Below, one piece after another: positions 1 to 8,959 of a stretch of 64,000 nucleotides of DNA. Below the pieces are notes generated by a model. That model was not told the origin of the DNA. It did no database searches and worked only from the letters and a program-made list of their open reading frames with translations. Position 1 is the stretch's first letter. Each line of letters opens with the position of its first letter. The DNA is from Brachybacterium sp. FME24 (GTDB taxonomy: Bacteria > Actinomycetota > Actinomycetes > Actinomycetales > Dermabacteraceae). The translations under genes were made by a program, and so were the position numbers. The stretch is from the NCBI RefSeq assembly GCF_014897705.1, contig NZ_JABUXV010000013.1:58265-122264 (forward strand), written 5' to 3'.

Positions 1-24
1 GTGGCGGTGGCGGTGGCGGTGGCG
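1..24. repeat. (GTGGCG)4 hexanucleotide tandem repeat
   Basis: Four perfect copies of the hexamer GTGGCG begin at the first base, so the array may extend beyond the window. It lies downstream of the stop codon of the minus-strand fucosidase. It could be intergenic or belong to a neighbouring gene outside the window. Confidence 0.6.
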
Positions 25-65
25 GGCGGACCCTACGGGGTCGGGAGTTGCGGACTCCATGAGTT

Positions 66-1421
66 TCACTCCTCGAAGATGGTGCCCGGCGGGCTGCTCT
101 GCGCACCGCATGTCTCGCCGAGCCGGAGCTCGATCACCGGCAGCAGGACGTCGGGCCGTCGGATCGGCAGGGTGACGGTCAGCACATCCGGCCCCAGACC
201 GGCCGGGGTCATGTTCATGGCCTGCTGGTCGGGATCGATCGTGCTCAGGACGACCTCGGACCCATCATGCAGGAATCGTGCGAAGCGCACCCGCCCCGAC
301 AGGCCGGGAAGGTGGAGGTGCTGCATCGGCCAGGTCGTCAGGTGCACGTACACCCGATCACCACGTCGGGTCAGCACCGTGCCCTGCGGCGCCTCCATGC
401 CCTCGGCGGGCCCGGCGCCGTGGACCGATGCGGCGTGCAGCTCCATCCAGTGCCCGATCCGACGCAGGACCTCGCGATCGGCGGTCGAGATTGCGCCGCG
501 GCCGTCGGGACCGACATTCAACAGCAGGTTCCCGCCCTTGGCCACGGAGTCCACGAGCATCCTCACCAGGAGGTCGGGGCTCTTGTGGTCGTGATTGTCG
601 CGGTCGTACCCCCAGGAGCCGTTGGTGGTCTGGCAGGCCTCCCAGCGCACAGGGTCGCCGTCCGCCGTGGTCATCGGCGCCGCGGGCTGGTACTGCTCCG
701 GGGTGACGAGGTCACCAGGGATCCCGAGCCGGTCGTTGACCACGCAGGTGGGCTGCAGCTCGCGCACCATCGCCAGCAGCACCTCGGCGTCCCAGTCCTC
801 GGGCCCCTTGCCGTCCCGTTCAGGGTTGGTGAAGTCGAAGAAGAGGTAGTCGATCCTCCCGTAGTTCGTGAGCAGCTCGCGCACCTGGGCATGGAGGTAC
901 TCGCGATAGCGGGCCATGTCCCGACGGGAGTTCAGCTCCTGGACGTCCTCCCGGTCGCGCAGCGGATGGCTGACATCGATCGTGAAGTCCGGATGCGCCC
1001 AGTCCAGCAGGGAGTGGTAGAACCCGACGTGGAGACCTTCGGCGCGCAGGGCGTCGACGAACTCGCGCACCAGGTCACGACCGCAGACGTCCGGCGCCGA
1101 GTAGTCCGTGTGCTCCGTCTCGAACAGGCAGAAGCCCTCATGGTGCTTGGTCGTGAGCACGGCGTATCGCATCCCGGCCTCGCGGGCCCGGCGGGCGATG
1201 TCCGGGGCGTCGAAGCGGTCAGGGTCGAAGAACTCCGCATAGCTGCTGTAGTCCTCGAGGGTGCGATGCTCGCGTGTCATCGACCATTCGTGGCGCGCCG
1301 GGATCGCGTAGAGGCCGAAGTGGACGAACAGCCCGAACCGGGCCTCGTCGAACCAGGAGTGGGGGTCCCCGCCGCCGTCACCGGGGCGGGACGCTGTTGA
1401 GGGTGCATCGATGCTGTTCAC
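66..1421 (-). CDS. GH29 family alpha-L-fucosidase (first copy)
   Basis: A retaining alpha-L-fucosidase of about 451 residues that releases L-fucose from glycans. The family's N-terminal signature [14 protein letters not shown] is at residues 28-41 and KHHEGF at 92-97. The YLFFDF strand near 192-197 carries the probable nucleophile, Asp196. No signal peptide is visible, so it probably acts in the cytoplasm on imported oligosaccharides. I chose a GTG start at 1421 because it overlaps the stop of the upstream fuconate dehydratase as GTGA and follows AAGGAG; the longer upstream reading is low-complexity and unlike GH29. It is translationally coupled to that gene, and more genes of the operon may lie left of the window. 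The exact linkage specificity cannot be read from sequence alone. Confidence 0.9.
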   Translation of the reverse strand: MNSIDAPSTASRPGDGGGDPHSWFDEARFGLFVHFGLYAIPARHEWSMTREHRTLEDYSSYAEFFDPDRFDAPDIARRAREAGMRYAVLTTKHHEGFCLFETEHTDYSAPDVCGRDLVREFVDALRAEGLHVGFYHSLLDWAHPDFTIDVSHPLRDREDVQELNSRRDMARYREYLHAQVRELLTNYGRIDYLFFDFTNPERDGKGPEDWDAEVLLAMVRELQPTCVVNDRLGIPGDLVTPEQYQPAAPMTTADGDPVRWEACQTTNGSWGYDRDNHDHKSPDLLVRMLVDSVAKGGNLLLNVGPDGRGAISTADREVLRRIGHWMELHAASVHGAGPAEGMEAPQGTVLTRRGDRVYVHLTTWPMQHLHLPGLSGRVRFARFLHDGSEVVLSTIDPDQQAMNMTPAGLGPDVLTVTLPIRRPDVLLPVIELRLGETCGAQSSPPGTIFEE

Positions 1422-2719
1422 GGGACGAGCTCCTTCCAGACCGGGCCGTCCGGGAAGCGGTGATCCGCGATCGATCCGGCATGCATACGGGCTCCGATGC
1501 CGGGCTTCTCCGGCGGGAGATATCGGCCGCGCTCCAGCCTCACGGGTTCGACGAAGTGCTCGTGGAGGTGGTCGACATGCTCGATACGGCGATCCTCGAG
1601 GGAACCGCTGATGGCGACGAAGTCGACCATCGACAGGTGCTGGACCATCTCGCACAGCCCCACTCCTCCTGCGTGAGGGCACACAGGCACCCCGAACTTG
1701 GCGGCCAGCAGCAGGATCGCGAGGTTCTCGTGGACTCCCCCGACCCGCGTCGCGTCGATCTGGACGATGTCCACCGCCCCGGCCTGGAGCAGCTGCTTGA
1801 ACATGACGCGATTGTGCACGTGCTCGCCGGTCGCCACCCGGATCGGCGCGATGCGCCGGCGGATCTCGGCGTGCGCAAGGATGTCATCCGGGCTGGTCGG
1901 CTCCTCGATCCAATACGGATCCTGGGGACGGAGGGCATTCATCCAGTGCTCGGCTTCGTCGACCCCCCAGCGCTGGTTGGCGTCCGCCGCGATGGGGAAG
2001 CCCTCCCCCAGCACCTCGCGGGCGATCGAGAAGCGCCGGATGTCGTCCTCGAGATCCGCGCCGACCTTCAGCTTGACCATCTCGAAGCCACCGTCCACGG
2101 CTTCTCGGAGGAGCCGCTCGAGCTTCTGGTCGTCGTACCCCAGCCACCCGGGGGTCGTCGTGTAGGCCGGGAAACCCTGTGCCTCGAGCTCTGCGATCCT
2201 TTCCTGGCGACCGGGAACTGCGCGCTCGAGGATCTCCAGCGCCTCCTCTCGCGTGAGGGCGTCCTCGAGATACCGGAAGTCGACGAGACCGACGAGCTCG
2301 CGGGGAGACAGATCCGCCAACAGCCTCCAGAGCGGCTTCCCCTCGCGTTCGCAGCGCAGATCCCAGAGGGCGTTGACGACCGCACCGATCGCCATCTGCA
2401 TCACACCCTTCTCCGGCCCCAACCAGCGGAGCTGGGAATCGGCAGTCATCGCCGCCCCGGCAGCTCCGAGATCCTCGAGGACGTCGTCGACGTCCCGGCC
2501 GAGCAGATGATGGGACAACGCACGGATTGCCGTCGCCTGCACGTCGTTCCCCCGGCCGATCGTGAAGACCAGGCTCACGCCGCTCTCGCCGTCGGAGGTC
2601 CTGACCTCGAGATAGGCGGCCGAATAGTCAGGGTCCTTGTTCATGGCGTCGGAGCCGGCGAGCGAGGTCGACGTCGGGAACCGGACGTCGGTGACGTCGA
2701 GGGTCGTGAACGTGGGCAT
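1418..2719 (-). CDS. fucD: L-fuconate dehydratase (enolase superfamily)
   Basis: Converts L-fuconate to 2-keto-3-deoxy-L-fuconate in the non-phosphorylated fucose pathway. The 433 residues track the characterised Xanthomonas FucD closely from memory: the N-terminal TxDVRFPTS block, [10 protein letters not shown], and the KLKVG lysine base near residue 215. The Mg ligands are in [17 protein letters not shown] and TGEH, and the catalytic histidine is in [10 protein letters not shown]. The ATG at 2719 follows AAGGAAG; upstream codons have no family similarity. It is the first visible gene of a minus-strand operon with the GH29 gene and diverges from the sugar ABC operon. The preceding pathway steps (fucose dehydrogenase, lactonase) and the following aldolase are not in the window. 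Confidence 0.93.
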   Translation of the reverse strand: MPTFTTLDVTDVRFPTSTSLAGSDAMNKDPDYSAAYLEVRTSDGESGVSLVFTIGRGNDVQATAIRALSHHLLGRDVDDVLEDLGAAGAAMTADSQLRWLGPEKGVMQMAIGAVVNALWDLRCEREGKPLWRLLADLSPRELVGLVDFRYLEDALTREEALEILERAVPGRQERIAELEAQGFPAYTTTPGWLGYDDQKLERLLREAVDGGFEMVKLKVGADLEDDIRRFSIAREVLGEGFPIAADANQRWGVDEAEHWMNALRPQDPYWIEEPTSPDDILAHAEIRRRIAPIRVATGEHVHNRVMFKQLLQAGAVDIVQIDATRVGGVHENLAILLLAAKFGVPVCPHAGGVGLCEMVQHLSMVDFVAISGSLEDRRIEHVDHLHEHFVEPVRLERGRYLPPEKPGIGARMHAGSIADHRFPDGPVWKELVP

Positions 2720-3005
2720 CGATAACTTCCTTGCAGGATGTGGGCCCTGCACGTCCGCGACACGAACGCCACCAAGACCTCGGATGTCTACCGAGGCTAC
2801 CGCAGCACGCCACATCGACCCAAGCTTTCAGGAAACCGCCCCCTTCTGTCAGATTTCCAGGTCACGACACTTTCGTGCGGTGTTTCGTAGATCTAGGCGA
2901 AAAACAGGGCCCCAATAATCGGAAACTCTTGCCGCACCCATCGGGCCTATGCCATAGTCCGTGTGTCCCACTCCACAATCGATCAGCGCCGACCGAGGAG
3001 CCCTC
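2720..3005. promoter_or_regulatory. Divergent control region of the fucose locus
   Basis: This 286-bp gene-free stretch separates fucD (minus) from the ABC operon (plus) and is visibly richer in A+T than its surroundings. It holds two inverted repeats: CACGA-N5-TCGTG at 2863-2877, and TTTCG-TAGATCTAGG-CGAAA at 2883-2902, whose core TAGATCTA is itself palindromic. A possible plus-strand promoter is TTGCCG (2929-2934), 18 bases, CATAGT (2953-2958). These are candidate operators for a fucose-responsive repressor; no regulator gene lies beside them. Confidence 0.45.
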
Positions 3006-4832
3006 GTGAACGATCCCGACCGCACCGATCACCCTTCGAGCCCGCCCTCCCTCGTGGGAGACACGGGCACGGACGACCGCGCGGGGAGCGTGGCCCGCCG
3101 GACCTTCCTGGGTCGCTCCGCGGCGCTGGGCGGCGCCGCGATGATCACGCCCGCAGCGCTCGTGGGCTGCGGCAGCGAGGACAGCGCCGGCCAGGTCACC
3201 GGCGGAGACGACTACACCCCCGGCAGCGCCGACCTCCAGGTGGAGATCGCTCCGGAGATCGACGGGATCCTCTACCCGGACGACTACGTCGGTCCGCGTG
3301 CCCGCGAGCTCGAGCCGTTCGGCGACGGGACGATCGACTTCACGATCCTCAGCCAGACCGATCCCGAGCTCGATCTCGCCACGAACTACTACTCGACCCT
3401 CCTCGAGCAGACGACCGGGGTGAAAGCGTCGTACGTGACGGTCCCCGCCGGCGAGGACGGCAAGACGAAGGTCAACGCGATCGTTGCCGGCGGCGAACTC
3501 CCCCACGCGCTGATGGTCGGGCAAGACATCTTCAACCCGTCGGAGATCAGCATCTACGGCCAGCAGGGGCTTTTCATCCCCTTGGACAAGCTCATCGACG
3601 AGAACGCGCCGCACATCCTGGACATGTTCGACTCGTTCCCGAACATGCGTCAGCAGTACACGGCACCTGACGGAAAGCTCTACGGCGTGCCGTCGATGAA
3701 CGACTGCTATCACTGCAAGAGCGCGAACGTCCGCACGTGGATCAACCAGGACTGGTTGAAAGGGATCGGGGCGAGCTCGCCCGAGACTCTCGAGGAGTAC
3801 GTCTCCGTGATGGACGAGTTCCGTGCGTTCTCCGGCAGGCCCGACGCCTCAGTGCTGACCACAGCCGATGCGGACACGATGCTCCAGCTGTTCCAGTTCT
3901 TCCTGGGGTCGTTCCTCGAGATCCCCGACCTCTGGCTCCGGCGCACCGGATCGACTCTCGAATGGCATCACCGGGATCCCGCCTTCCGCGCCGGGATCGT
4001 CTGGATCCAGGAGCAGTTCGCTGCCGGGAACTTCGATCCCGGGATCTTCTCGAACACGGCTGAGCAGTACCAGAAGCTCGGCGACGGACCCGACGGTCCC
4101 CGCTTCGGCGTCGGCTACGGGTACTCCACCTACCAATTCAGCGCCGCTGCCGACTACACCGATCCCGACAGCGCCGCCCTGATCATGACACCGCTCGCAC
4201 CGATGGCCGGTCCTGACGGGGTTCGCACGGCTCAGTGGGATCACTTCTCCTACGGGTACCTCAACTACGTCATCACCCCGGAGTGCCCGGACCCGGTGCA
4301 GCTGATCCGGTGGGCCGATTACCAGTTCGAGCTCGGCCTGACCATTTCTGGAGGGCGCGGCGAGCAGGGAGTCGGATGGGACTTCGCCTCCGAGGGGCAG
4401 ATGGGCATCGACGGCCAGCAGGCGGTCTACGAGGTGCTTCCGACGCCGGAGGACCTCAAGAACACTGCCTGGCGCGAATGGGGTCCTCTGTACAAGTCGA
4501 TGTCGCAGCGCCATGGCGAGGTGGTCCAGGAGTCCAACCCCTCCGTCGAGCCGATCCTCTTCCGTGCCGCCGAGCTCTACGAGCCCTTCGCCACGCCCGA
4601 GGAATCCGGGGTCCCCCCTCTGGTCCTGGACATGGACCAGTCCGCCCAGATCGGCGAGATCACCACCAACCTCGAGAGTCATCTGAAGCAGGCCATGGCG
4701 GCCTTCGGGACGGGCGCCAAGGACGCGAGCGACGACGCCGACTGGGACGAGTACATCGCCACGGCGTCCTCGATCGGCATCGACACCTACACCGAGATCC
4801 ATCAGGCGGCGTACGACGCCCAGAACGGATGA
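3006..4832 (+). CDS. Carbohydrate ABC transporter lipoprotein binding protein (first paralog, Tat type)
   Basis: An extracellular solute-binding lipoprotein of about 608 residues, the large size typical of LplA/LipO-type receptors for oligosaccharides. The N-terminus has a twin-arginine motif RRTFLG at residues 31-36, a hydrophobic stretch, and the lipobox LVGC with Cys55, implying folded export and lipid anchoring. The GTG at 3006 follows GAGGAG. It heads an operon with two permeases and a second binding protein that is clearly paralogous (shared EIDG..YP, AREPF-like, VNAI, PLDKLIDE and CYHC segments). The adjacent fucosidases and FucD suggest fucosylated ligands, but that is inferred from context only. 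Confidence 0.9.
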   Translation: MNDPDRTDHPSSPPSLVGDTGTDDRAGSVARRTFLGRSAALGGAAMITPAALVGCGSEDSAGQVTGGDDYTPGSADLQVEIAPEIDGILYPDDYVGPRARELEPFGDGTIDFTILSQTDPELDLATNYYSTLLEQTTGVKASYVTVPAGEDGKTKVNAIVAGGELPHALMVGQDIFNPSEISIYGQQGLFIPLDKLIDENAPHILDMFDSFPNMRQQYTAPDGKLYGVPSMNDCYHCKSANVRTWINQDWLKGIGASSPETLEEYVSVMDEFRAFSGRPDASVLTTADADTMLQLFQFFLGSFLEIPDLWLRRTGSTLEWHHRDPAFRAGIVWIQEQFAAGNFDPGIFSNTAEQYQKLGDGPDGPRFGVGYGYSTYQFSAAADYTDPDSAALIMTPLAPMAGPDGVRTAQWDHFSYGYLNYVITPECPDPVQLIRWADYQFELGLTISGGRGEQGVGWDFASEGQMGIDGQQAVYEVLPTPEDLKNTAWREWGPLYKSMSQRHGEVVQESNPSVEPILFRAAELYEPFATPEESGVPPLVLDMDQSAQIGEITTNLESHLKQAMAAFGTGAKDASDDADWDEYIATASSIGIDTYTEIHQAAYDAQNG

Positions 4833-4893
4833 GACCGCTCCGAGCCCCCGCCCTTCCTTCCCCTGCAGATCCCGGCAGAGAGGTTCCCTCACC

Positions 4894-5823
4894 ATGACAG
4901 TTCACGCCACCGCAGAGGTGCGCGCCCACCGGCACATCAAGGACCCGCGGTCCGACCGCATCCTGAACGTCGTGCTCCTGGTGCTCCTGACCCTGTTCAC
5001 GCTGACGATTGTCTATCCCTTCGTGTACATCATCAGCGCCTCGCTCTCGAGCCCGACCGCCGTGTCCTCCGGCGAGATGTGGCTGTGGCCGGTCGGCTTC
5101 AGCCTGGACGCGTACCAGGCCGTCCTGGACTATCCGGCCATCACCCGCGGCTTCCTCAACTCCCTGCTGTACTCCGGAGCCGCCATGCTGATCGGCACCG
5201 CGGCCACGGTGATGGGCGGCTACGCGTTATCGCGGTCGGATCTCGTGGGCCGGAATGCCTTCACCCTTGTCTTCGTGCTGACGATGATGTTCTCCGGCGG
5301 CATGATCCCCACCTACCTCGTGGTGAGGGACCTGGGAATGCTCAACACGATCTGGGCGATGATCCTGCCCGCCGCCGTGAGCGTGTGGCAGCTGATCGTG
5401 ACCCGCACCTTCTTCCAGACCACGATCCCCCACGAGCTGCTCGAGTGCTCTCGGATCGACGGCGCGAGCGATCTGCGGTTCTTCGCCAGGATCGTGCTGC
5501 CGCTGTCCAAGCCGATCCTCGCGGTGAACCTGCTGCTCTACGGCGTGGCCACCTGGAACGCCTACTTCAACGGCCTGATCTACCTCACCGACGAGGACCT
5601 CTACCCGTTGCAGCTCGTCATGCGGAACATCCTCCTGGAGAACACCTTCGACCCCTCGAAGATGGCCGGCGCCAACCCCGATCGCATCGCGGAGATGCAG
5701 CAGTTGGCCGACAAGCTCAAGTACGCCCTCATCATCATCGCGTCCGTCCCCCCGCTCATCGCCTATCCGTTCGTGCAGAAGCACTTCGTCAAGGGCATGA
5801 TGATCGGTTCCCTGAAGGGTTGA
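4894..5823 (+). CDS. Sugar ABC transporter permease, LplC/YtcP type
   Basis: An inner-membrane permease of 309 residues with about six transmembrane helices. Near residues 180-205 it has the cytoplasmic EAA-type loop (LLECSRIDGASDLRFF) that docks on the ATPase. The long C-terminal loop and the KHFVKGMMIGSLKG-type ending are typical of the LplC branch of MalG-like permeases. It starts at ATG 4894 after GAGAGG, 61 bases after the binding-protein gene, and lies 4 bases before the partner permease. No ATPase gene is in the operon. Confidence 0.92.
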   Translation: MTVHATAEVRAHRHIKDPRSDRILNVVLLVLLTLFTLTIVYPFVYIISASLSSPTAVSSGEMWLWPVGFSLDAYQAVLDYPAITRGFLNSLLYSGAAMLIGTAATVMGGYALSRSDLVGRNAFTLVFVLTMMFSGGMIPTYLVVRDLGMLNTIWAMILPAAVSVWQLIVTRTFFQTTIPHELLECSRIDGASDLRFFARIVLPLSKPILAVNLLLYGVATWNAYFNGLIYLTDEDLYPLQLVMRNILLENTFDPSKMAGANPDRIAEMQQLADKLKYALIIIASVPPLIAYPFVQKHFVKGMMIGSLKG

Positions 5824-5827
5824 GAAC

Positions 5828-6838
5828 ATGAGCACGGACCAGCAGACATTCGTCGACCAGCTCCGGGTCGAGGACACCCCCTCCGGACGCAGGAAGCACT
5901 CGGCGTCCCCGATCGCCGGCCAACGCACCACCCCTCTGTCGAAGAAGCTGAAACGCTCCTGGCAGCTGTACCTGCTTCTCCTGCCTGCAGTGATATGGGT
6001 GGTCCTGTTCGCGTACTGGCCGATGTACGGCATCCAGATCGCGTTCCGTGACTTCACCCCGGTCGGAGGCATCACGGGATCGGACTGGGTCGGGCTGAAG
6101 CACATCGAGAAGTTCGTGACCAGCTACAACTTCTGGCCGCTGCTGAGCAACACGCTCATCCTGGCCTTCTACGAGCTGATCGCGGGGTTCCCGATCCCGA
6201 TCATCCTGGCTCTCGCCCTGAATGCGGTGCGGCAGAAATACTTCTCGCGGATCGTGCAGCTGATCACCTACGCCCCGAACTTCATCTCGATCGTGGTCGT
6301 CGTCGGCATCCTCGTCATGCTGCTGGATCCGCAGATGGGCATCGTCCCCCACGCCTTCGAGTTGCTGGGGCTGACCCCGCCCGCGTTCCTCACCGATCCC
6401 GGATGGTTCCGACACACCTACGTGTGGTCGGGGATCTGGCAGACCGCAGGATTCAGCGCCATCATCTATCTTGCCGCACTGACATCCGTGCCGCCCGAGC
6501 TGCATGAGGCGGCCAAGGTCGACGGGGCCACGCACGTCCGCCGCATGTGGCACATCGATGTGCCGGCGATCCTCCCGATCGCCATCGTCCTGATGATCCT
6601 CAACGTCGGATCGATCATGAGCGTCGGTTTCGAGAAGGTCCTCTTGATGCAGAACCCCCTGAACCTCGTCACCTCCCAGGTGATCGACACCTACGTCTAC
6701 GAGGTCGGGCTGAAGAGCCCGATCCCCCAGTACAGCTACGCGACCGCCATCGGACTCTTCCGTAGCGTGATCGGCCTGATCCTGCTGGTCACGGTGAACT
6801 CTTTGGCCAAGCGCGTGACGAAGGCCGGCCTGTTCTGA
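5828..6838 (+). CDS. Sugar ABC transporter permease, LplB type
   Basis: The second channel subunit, 336 residues. A cytoplasmic N-terminal tail of about 45 residues precedes six predicted helices, and the EAA loop reads ELHEAAKVDGATHVRR near residues 220-235. PMYGIQIAFRDF after the first helix is typical of the LplB branch. Spacing to the LplC-type gene is 4 bases, so the two are co-translated and presumably form a heterodimer. In many operons of this family the LplB gene comes first; here the order is reversed. Confidence 0.92.
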   Translation: MSTDQQTFVDQLRVEDTPSGRRKHSASPIAGQRTTPLSKKLKRSWQLYLLLLPAVIWVVLFAYWPMYGIQIAFRDFTPVGGITGSDWVGLKHIEKFVTSYNFWPLLSNTLILAFYELIAGFPIPIILALALNAVRQKYFSRIVQLITYAPNFISIVVVVGILVMLLDPQMGIVPHAFELLGLTPPAFLTDPGWFRHTYVWSGIWQTAGFSAIIYLAALTSVPPELHEAAKVDGATHVRRMWHIDVPAILPIAIVLMILNVGSIMSVGFEKVLLMQNPLNLVTSQVIDTYVYEVGLKSPIPQYSYATAIGLFRSVIGLILLVTVNSLAKRVTKAGLF

Positions 6839-6905
6839 CCTCCGCACCAGCCGTCGCCACCCATTGTCACCACCACCACTCCGCTCGACGAGACAAGGAA
6901 CCATC

Positions 6906-8678
6906 ATGCCCGCCAATCCGCTCCACGTCCCTGACGACGCACTCCATGACCATCCCCTCCGCCGACGCTCTGTCCTCGCCGGGCTCGGTGCCGGGCCTGC
7001 CTTGGCTCTGCTCGCGGGGTGCTCGACGGACAGCGGCGAGGGCCCCAGCGAGGTACCGCAGGTCGAGTACGAACAGGGCTCCTCGACGCTCTCGGTCGAA
7101 CTTGGTCCGGAGATCGACGGGGTTCCCTATCCCGAGGGATATGTGGGACCCAAGGCGCGAGAGTCCGAGCCGTTCGGTGACGGGTCCACGGAATTCACCG
7201 TGCTCGCCCGCAGCGAAGCCGGGCTGGATCTCGCGACCAACGCCCATTCCCTGCACCTCGAGGAGAAGACCGGGGTGCGCATCACCTATCAGACGGTCCC
7301 ACCGGGCGAGGAGGGGTCCCCGAAGGTCAATGCGATCATTTCCAGCGGGGATCTACCCGACGCGATGATGCTGGGGCCGGAATGGATGGGCGGATTCACG
7401 AAGAGCCAGCTCTACGTCTACGGCTCGCAGGGGCTCTTCCAGCCTCTCGACAAGTTGATCGACGAGGTCGCTCCCCAGCTGCAGGAGCTCTTCGAGCAGA
7501 ACCCGGACTTGCGCGCTTCCTGGACGGCTCCCGACGGTGCGATGTATGGGATCCCTGCGGTCAACCAGTGCTACCACTGCGCAGCGTCAGCCTCGCGCAC
7601 CTTCGTCCACCAACCGAGCTTGGAGGCCGCCGGATGGACCGAGCAGCCGACCACGCTCGACGAGTTCGAGCAGATGCTGCGCGACATGAAGTCCGCGAAA
7701 CCGGACATCCTGCCGTTGAGCGGCGACAAGGACAATATTCCGTTCGCGCTCATCAGTGCCGCCCACCTCGATCTGGGTATCGATCGGCTCCGCAAGGACG
7801 GCGACACCATCGTCTATACCCCGTCGGACGAGAAGTTCCGCGAGGTGCTCGCGGTGGCGGCCCGACTGGTTCGTGACGGCCTCCTGGACCCCAACACGTT
7901 CACTCGCGACAATGAGCAGTTCAAGCGCCTCACGATGGATCCGGCCGGTTCGCGTGTCGGGGTGGCACAGATGCCGCACCATCACGCACTGATGGACGTG
8001 GACTACTACGACCCGAAGTCCCTCTGGTACGAATTCGTCGCCCTGGCGCCGTTCAGCGGCCCTGGTGGCGACCCTGTCATCCCCTGGAACGAGACCCATG
8101 GTGATGCCGTCGGGCTGGTGGTCACAAGCGCCTGCTCCGACCCGGAGACCATGGTGCGATGGGCGGACCATCAGCTCGGTCTCCTGCCGACTCTGGAGTT
8201 CGGCCATGGGCGGCAGGGGGAGCAGTGGGACTGGGCCGGCACCGATGAGATCGGGATCGACGGCCGCGCAGCCATGTATGCGACGATTCCCCAGAAAGAT
8301 GGTGAGGCCGAGAACGTGACCTGGCCGGAGTTCCATCCCCACAACTCCAGCATGGATGTGCGCAACGGGCTGGGAGTGGACGAGAAGACCTCGATCGAGC
8401 CCGCGCTCTACAGAGCTGGGAAACTGTACGAGCCCTATCGGAACTCGCTCGAGTCGCTCTTCGCTCCCCCGTTCTTCAGCGCGGATCAGGCGGCGGAGAT
8501 CGGCGAGCTGCGCGCGAACCTGGACAGCCTGTTCGCCCAGAACTCGACGAAGATGTGCCTCGGGGAGCTGGACCCCACTGACGATGCGGACTGGGAGTCC
8601 TATCTCGCATCCTTCGAGGCCGCGGGACTCGACCGATACCTCGAGGTGCTGACCGAGGCTGACTCGGAACGCGCCTGA
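6906..8678 (+). CDS. Carbohydrate ABC transporter lipoprotein binding protein (second paralog)
   Basis: A 590-residue lipoprotein, paralogous over most of its length to the product of 3006-4832. It has RRR at 19-21, a hydrophobic stretch, and lipobox LAGC with Cys39. The paralogs share the conserved EIDG start of the mature domain, VNAI, QGLFxPLDKLIDE, and a CYHC cysteine pair. The ATG at 6906 follows AAGGAA, 67 bases after the second permease. Two receptors for one permease pair suggests either two ligands or two affinities. The operon ends at the hairpin at 8747-8777. Confidence 0.9.
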   Translation: MPANPLHVPDDALHDHPLRRRSVLAGLGAGPALALLAGCSTDSGEGPSEVPQVEYEQGSSTLSVELGPEIDGVPYPEGYVGPKARESEPFGDGSTEFTVLARSEAGLDLATNAHSLHLEEKTGVRITYQTVPPGEEGSPKVNAIISSGDLPDAMMLGPEWMGGFTKSQLYVYGSQGLFQPLDKLIDEVAPQLQELFEQNPDLRASWTAPDGAMYGIPAVNQCYHCAASASRTFVHQPSLEAAGWTEQPTTLDEFEQMLRDMKSAKPDILPLSGDKDNIPFALISAAHLDLGIDRLRKDGDTIVYTPSDEKFREVLAVAARLVRDGLLDPNTFTRDNEQFKRLTMDPAGSRVGVAQMPHHHALMDVDYYDPKSLWYEFVALAPFSGPGGDPVIPWNETHGDAVGLVVTSACSDPETMVRWADHQLGLLPTLEFGHGRQGEQWDWAGTDEIGIDGRAAMYATIPQKDGEAENVTWPEFHPHNSSMDVRNGLGVDEKTSIEPALYRAGKLYEPYRNSLESLFAPPFFSADQAAEIGELRANLDSLFAQNSTKMCLGELDPTDDADWESYLASFEAAGLDRYLEVLTEADSERA

Positions 8679-8746
8679 GCGTAACGACGACGACGAGATG
8701 GTGCGCTGGCCGATCTCCTGTCCAGCGGGGAGCCCTGAGAGGGATC

Positions 8747-8777
8747 GGGCTCTGAACAGCCATGGAGTTCAGAGCCC
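8747..8777. terminator. Convergent hairpin after the fucose ABC operon
   Basis: An 11-bp perfect stem, GGGCTCTGAAC (8747-8757) with GTTCAGAGCCC (8767-8777), around a 9-base loop. It has no T-run. Its position between converging genes suggests a bidirectional terminator. Confidence 0.7.
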
Positions 8778-8959
8778 GGTCGTCGTGTCTCGGGACCGAC
8801 CACGGGACGACGCAGGCCGTCTCGGTCCCGAGCTCCGCTTCCACCGGGTAGCTACAGCGCCCTCCGAGCGTCCCGGCGATCTCGCGCATCTGCGCGGCGG
8901 CGGCCAAAACGCTGCGGTCCCGGCGACCTGGCGGCACGAGGATCATCGGGCACGGCGCC

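Noticed and set aside
3006..8678. Glycerol-3-phosphate or maltose uptake as the role of the first ABC operon.
   Set aside because: The ~600-residue receptors, LplB/LplC-type permeases, DUF624 partner and fucosidases point to complex oligosaccharides.
8783..8950. A protein-like minus-strand reading (MILVPPGRRDRSVLAAAA...) in the gap between the second receptor and the second fucosidase, possibly a gene remnant.
   Set aside because: It has no stop near the expected end, runs antisense into the receptor gene, crosses the terminator hairpin and matches no family I recognise. High G+C makes such open frames common.
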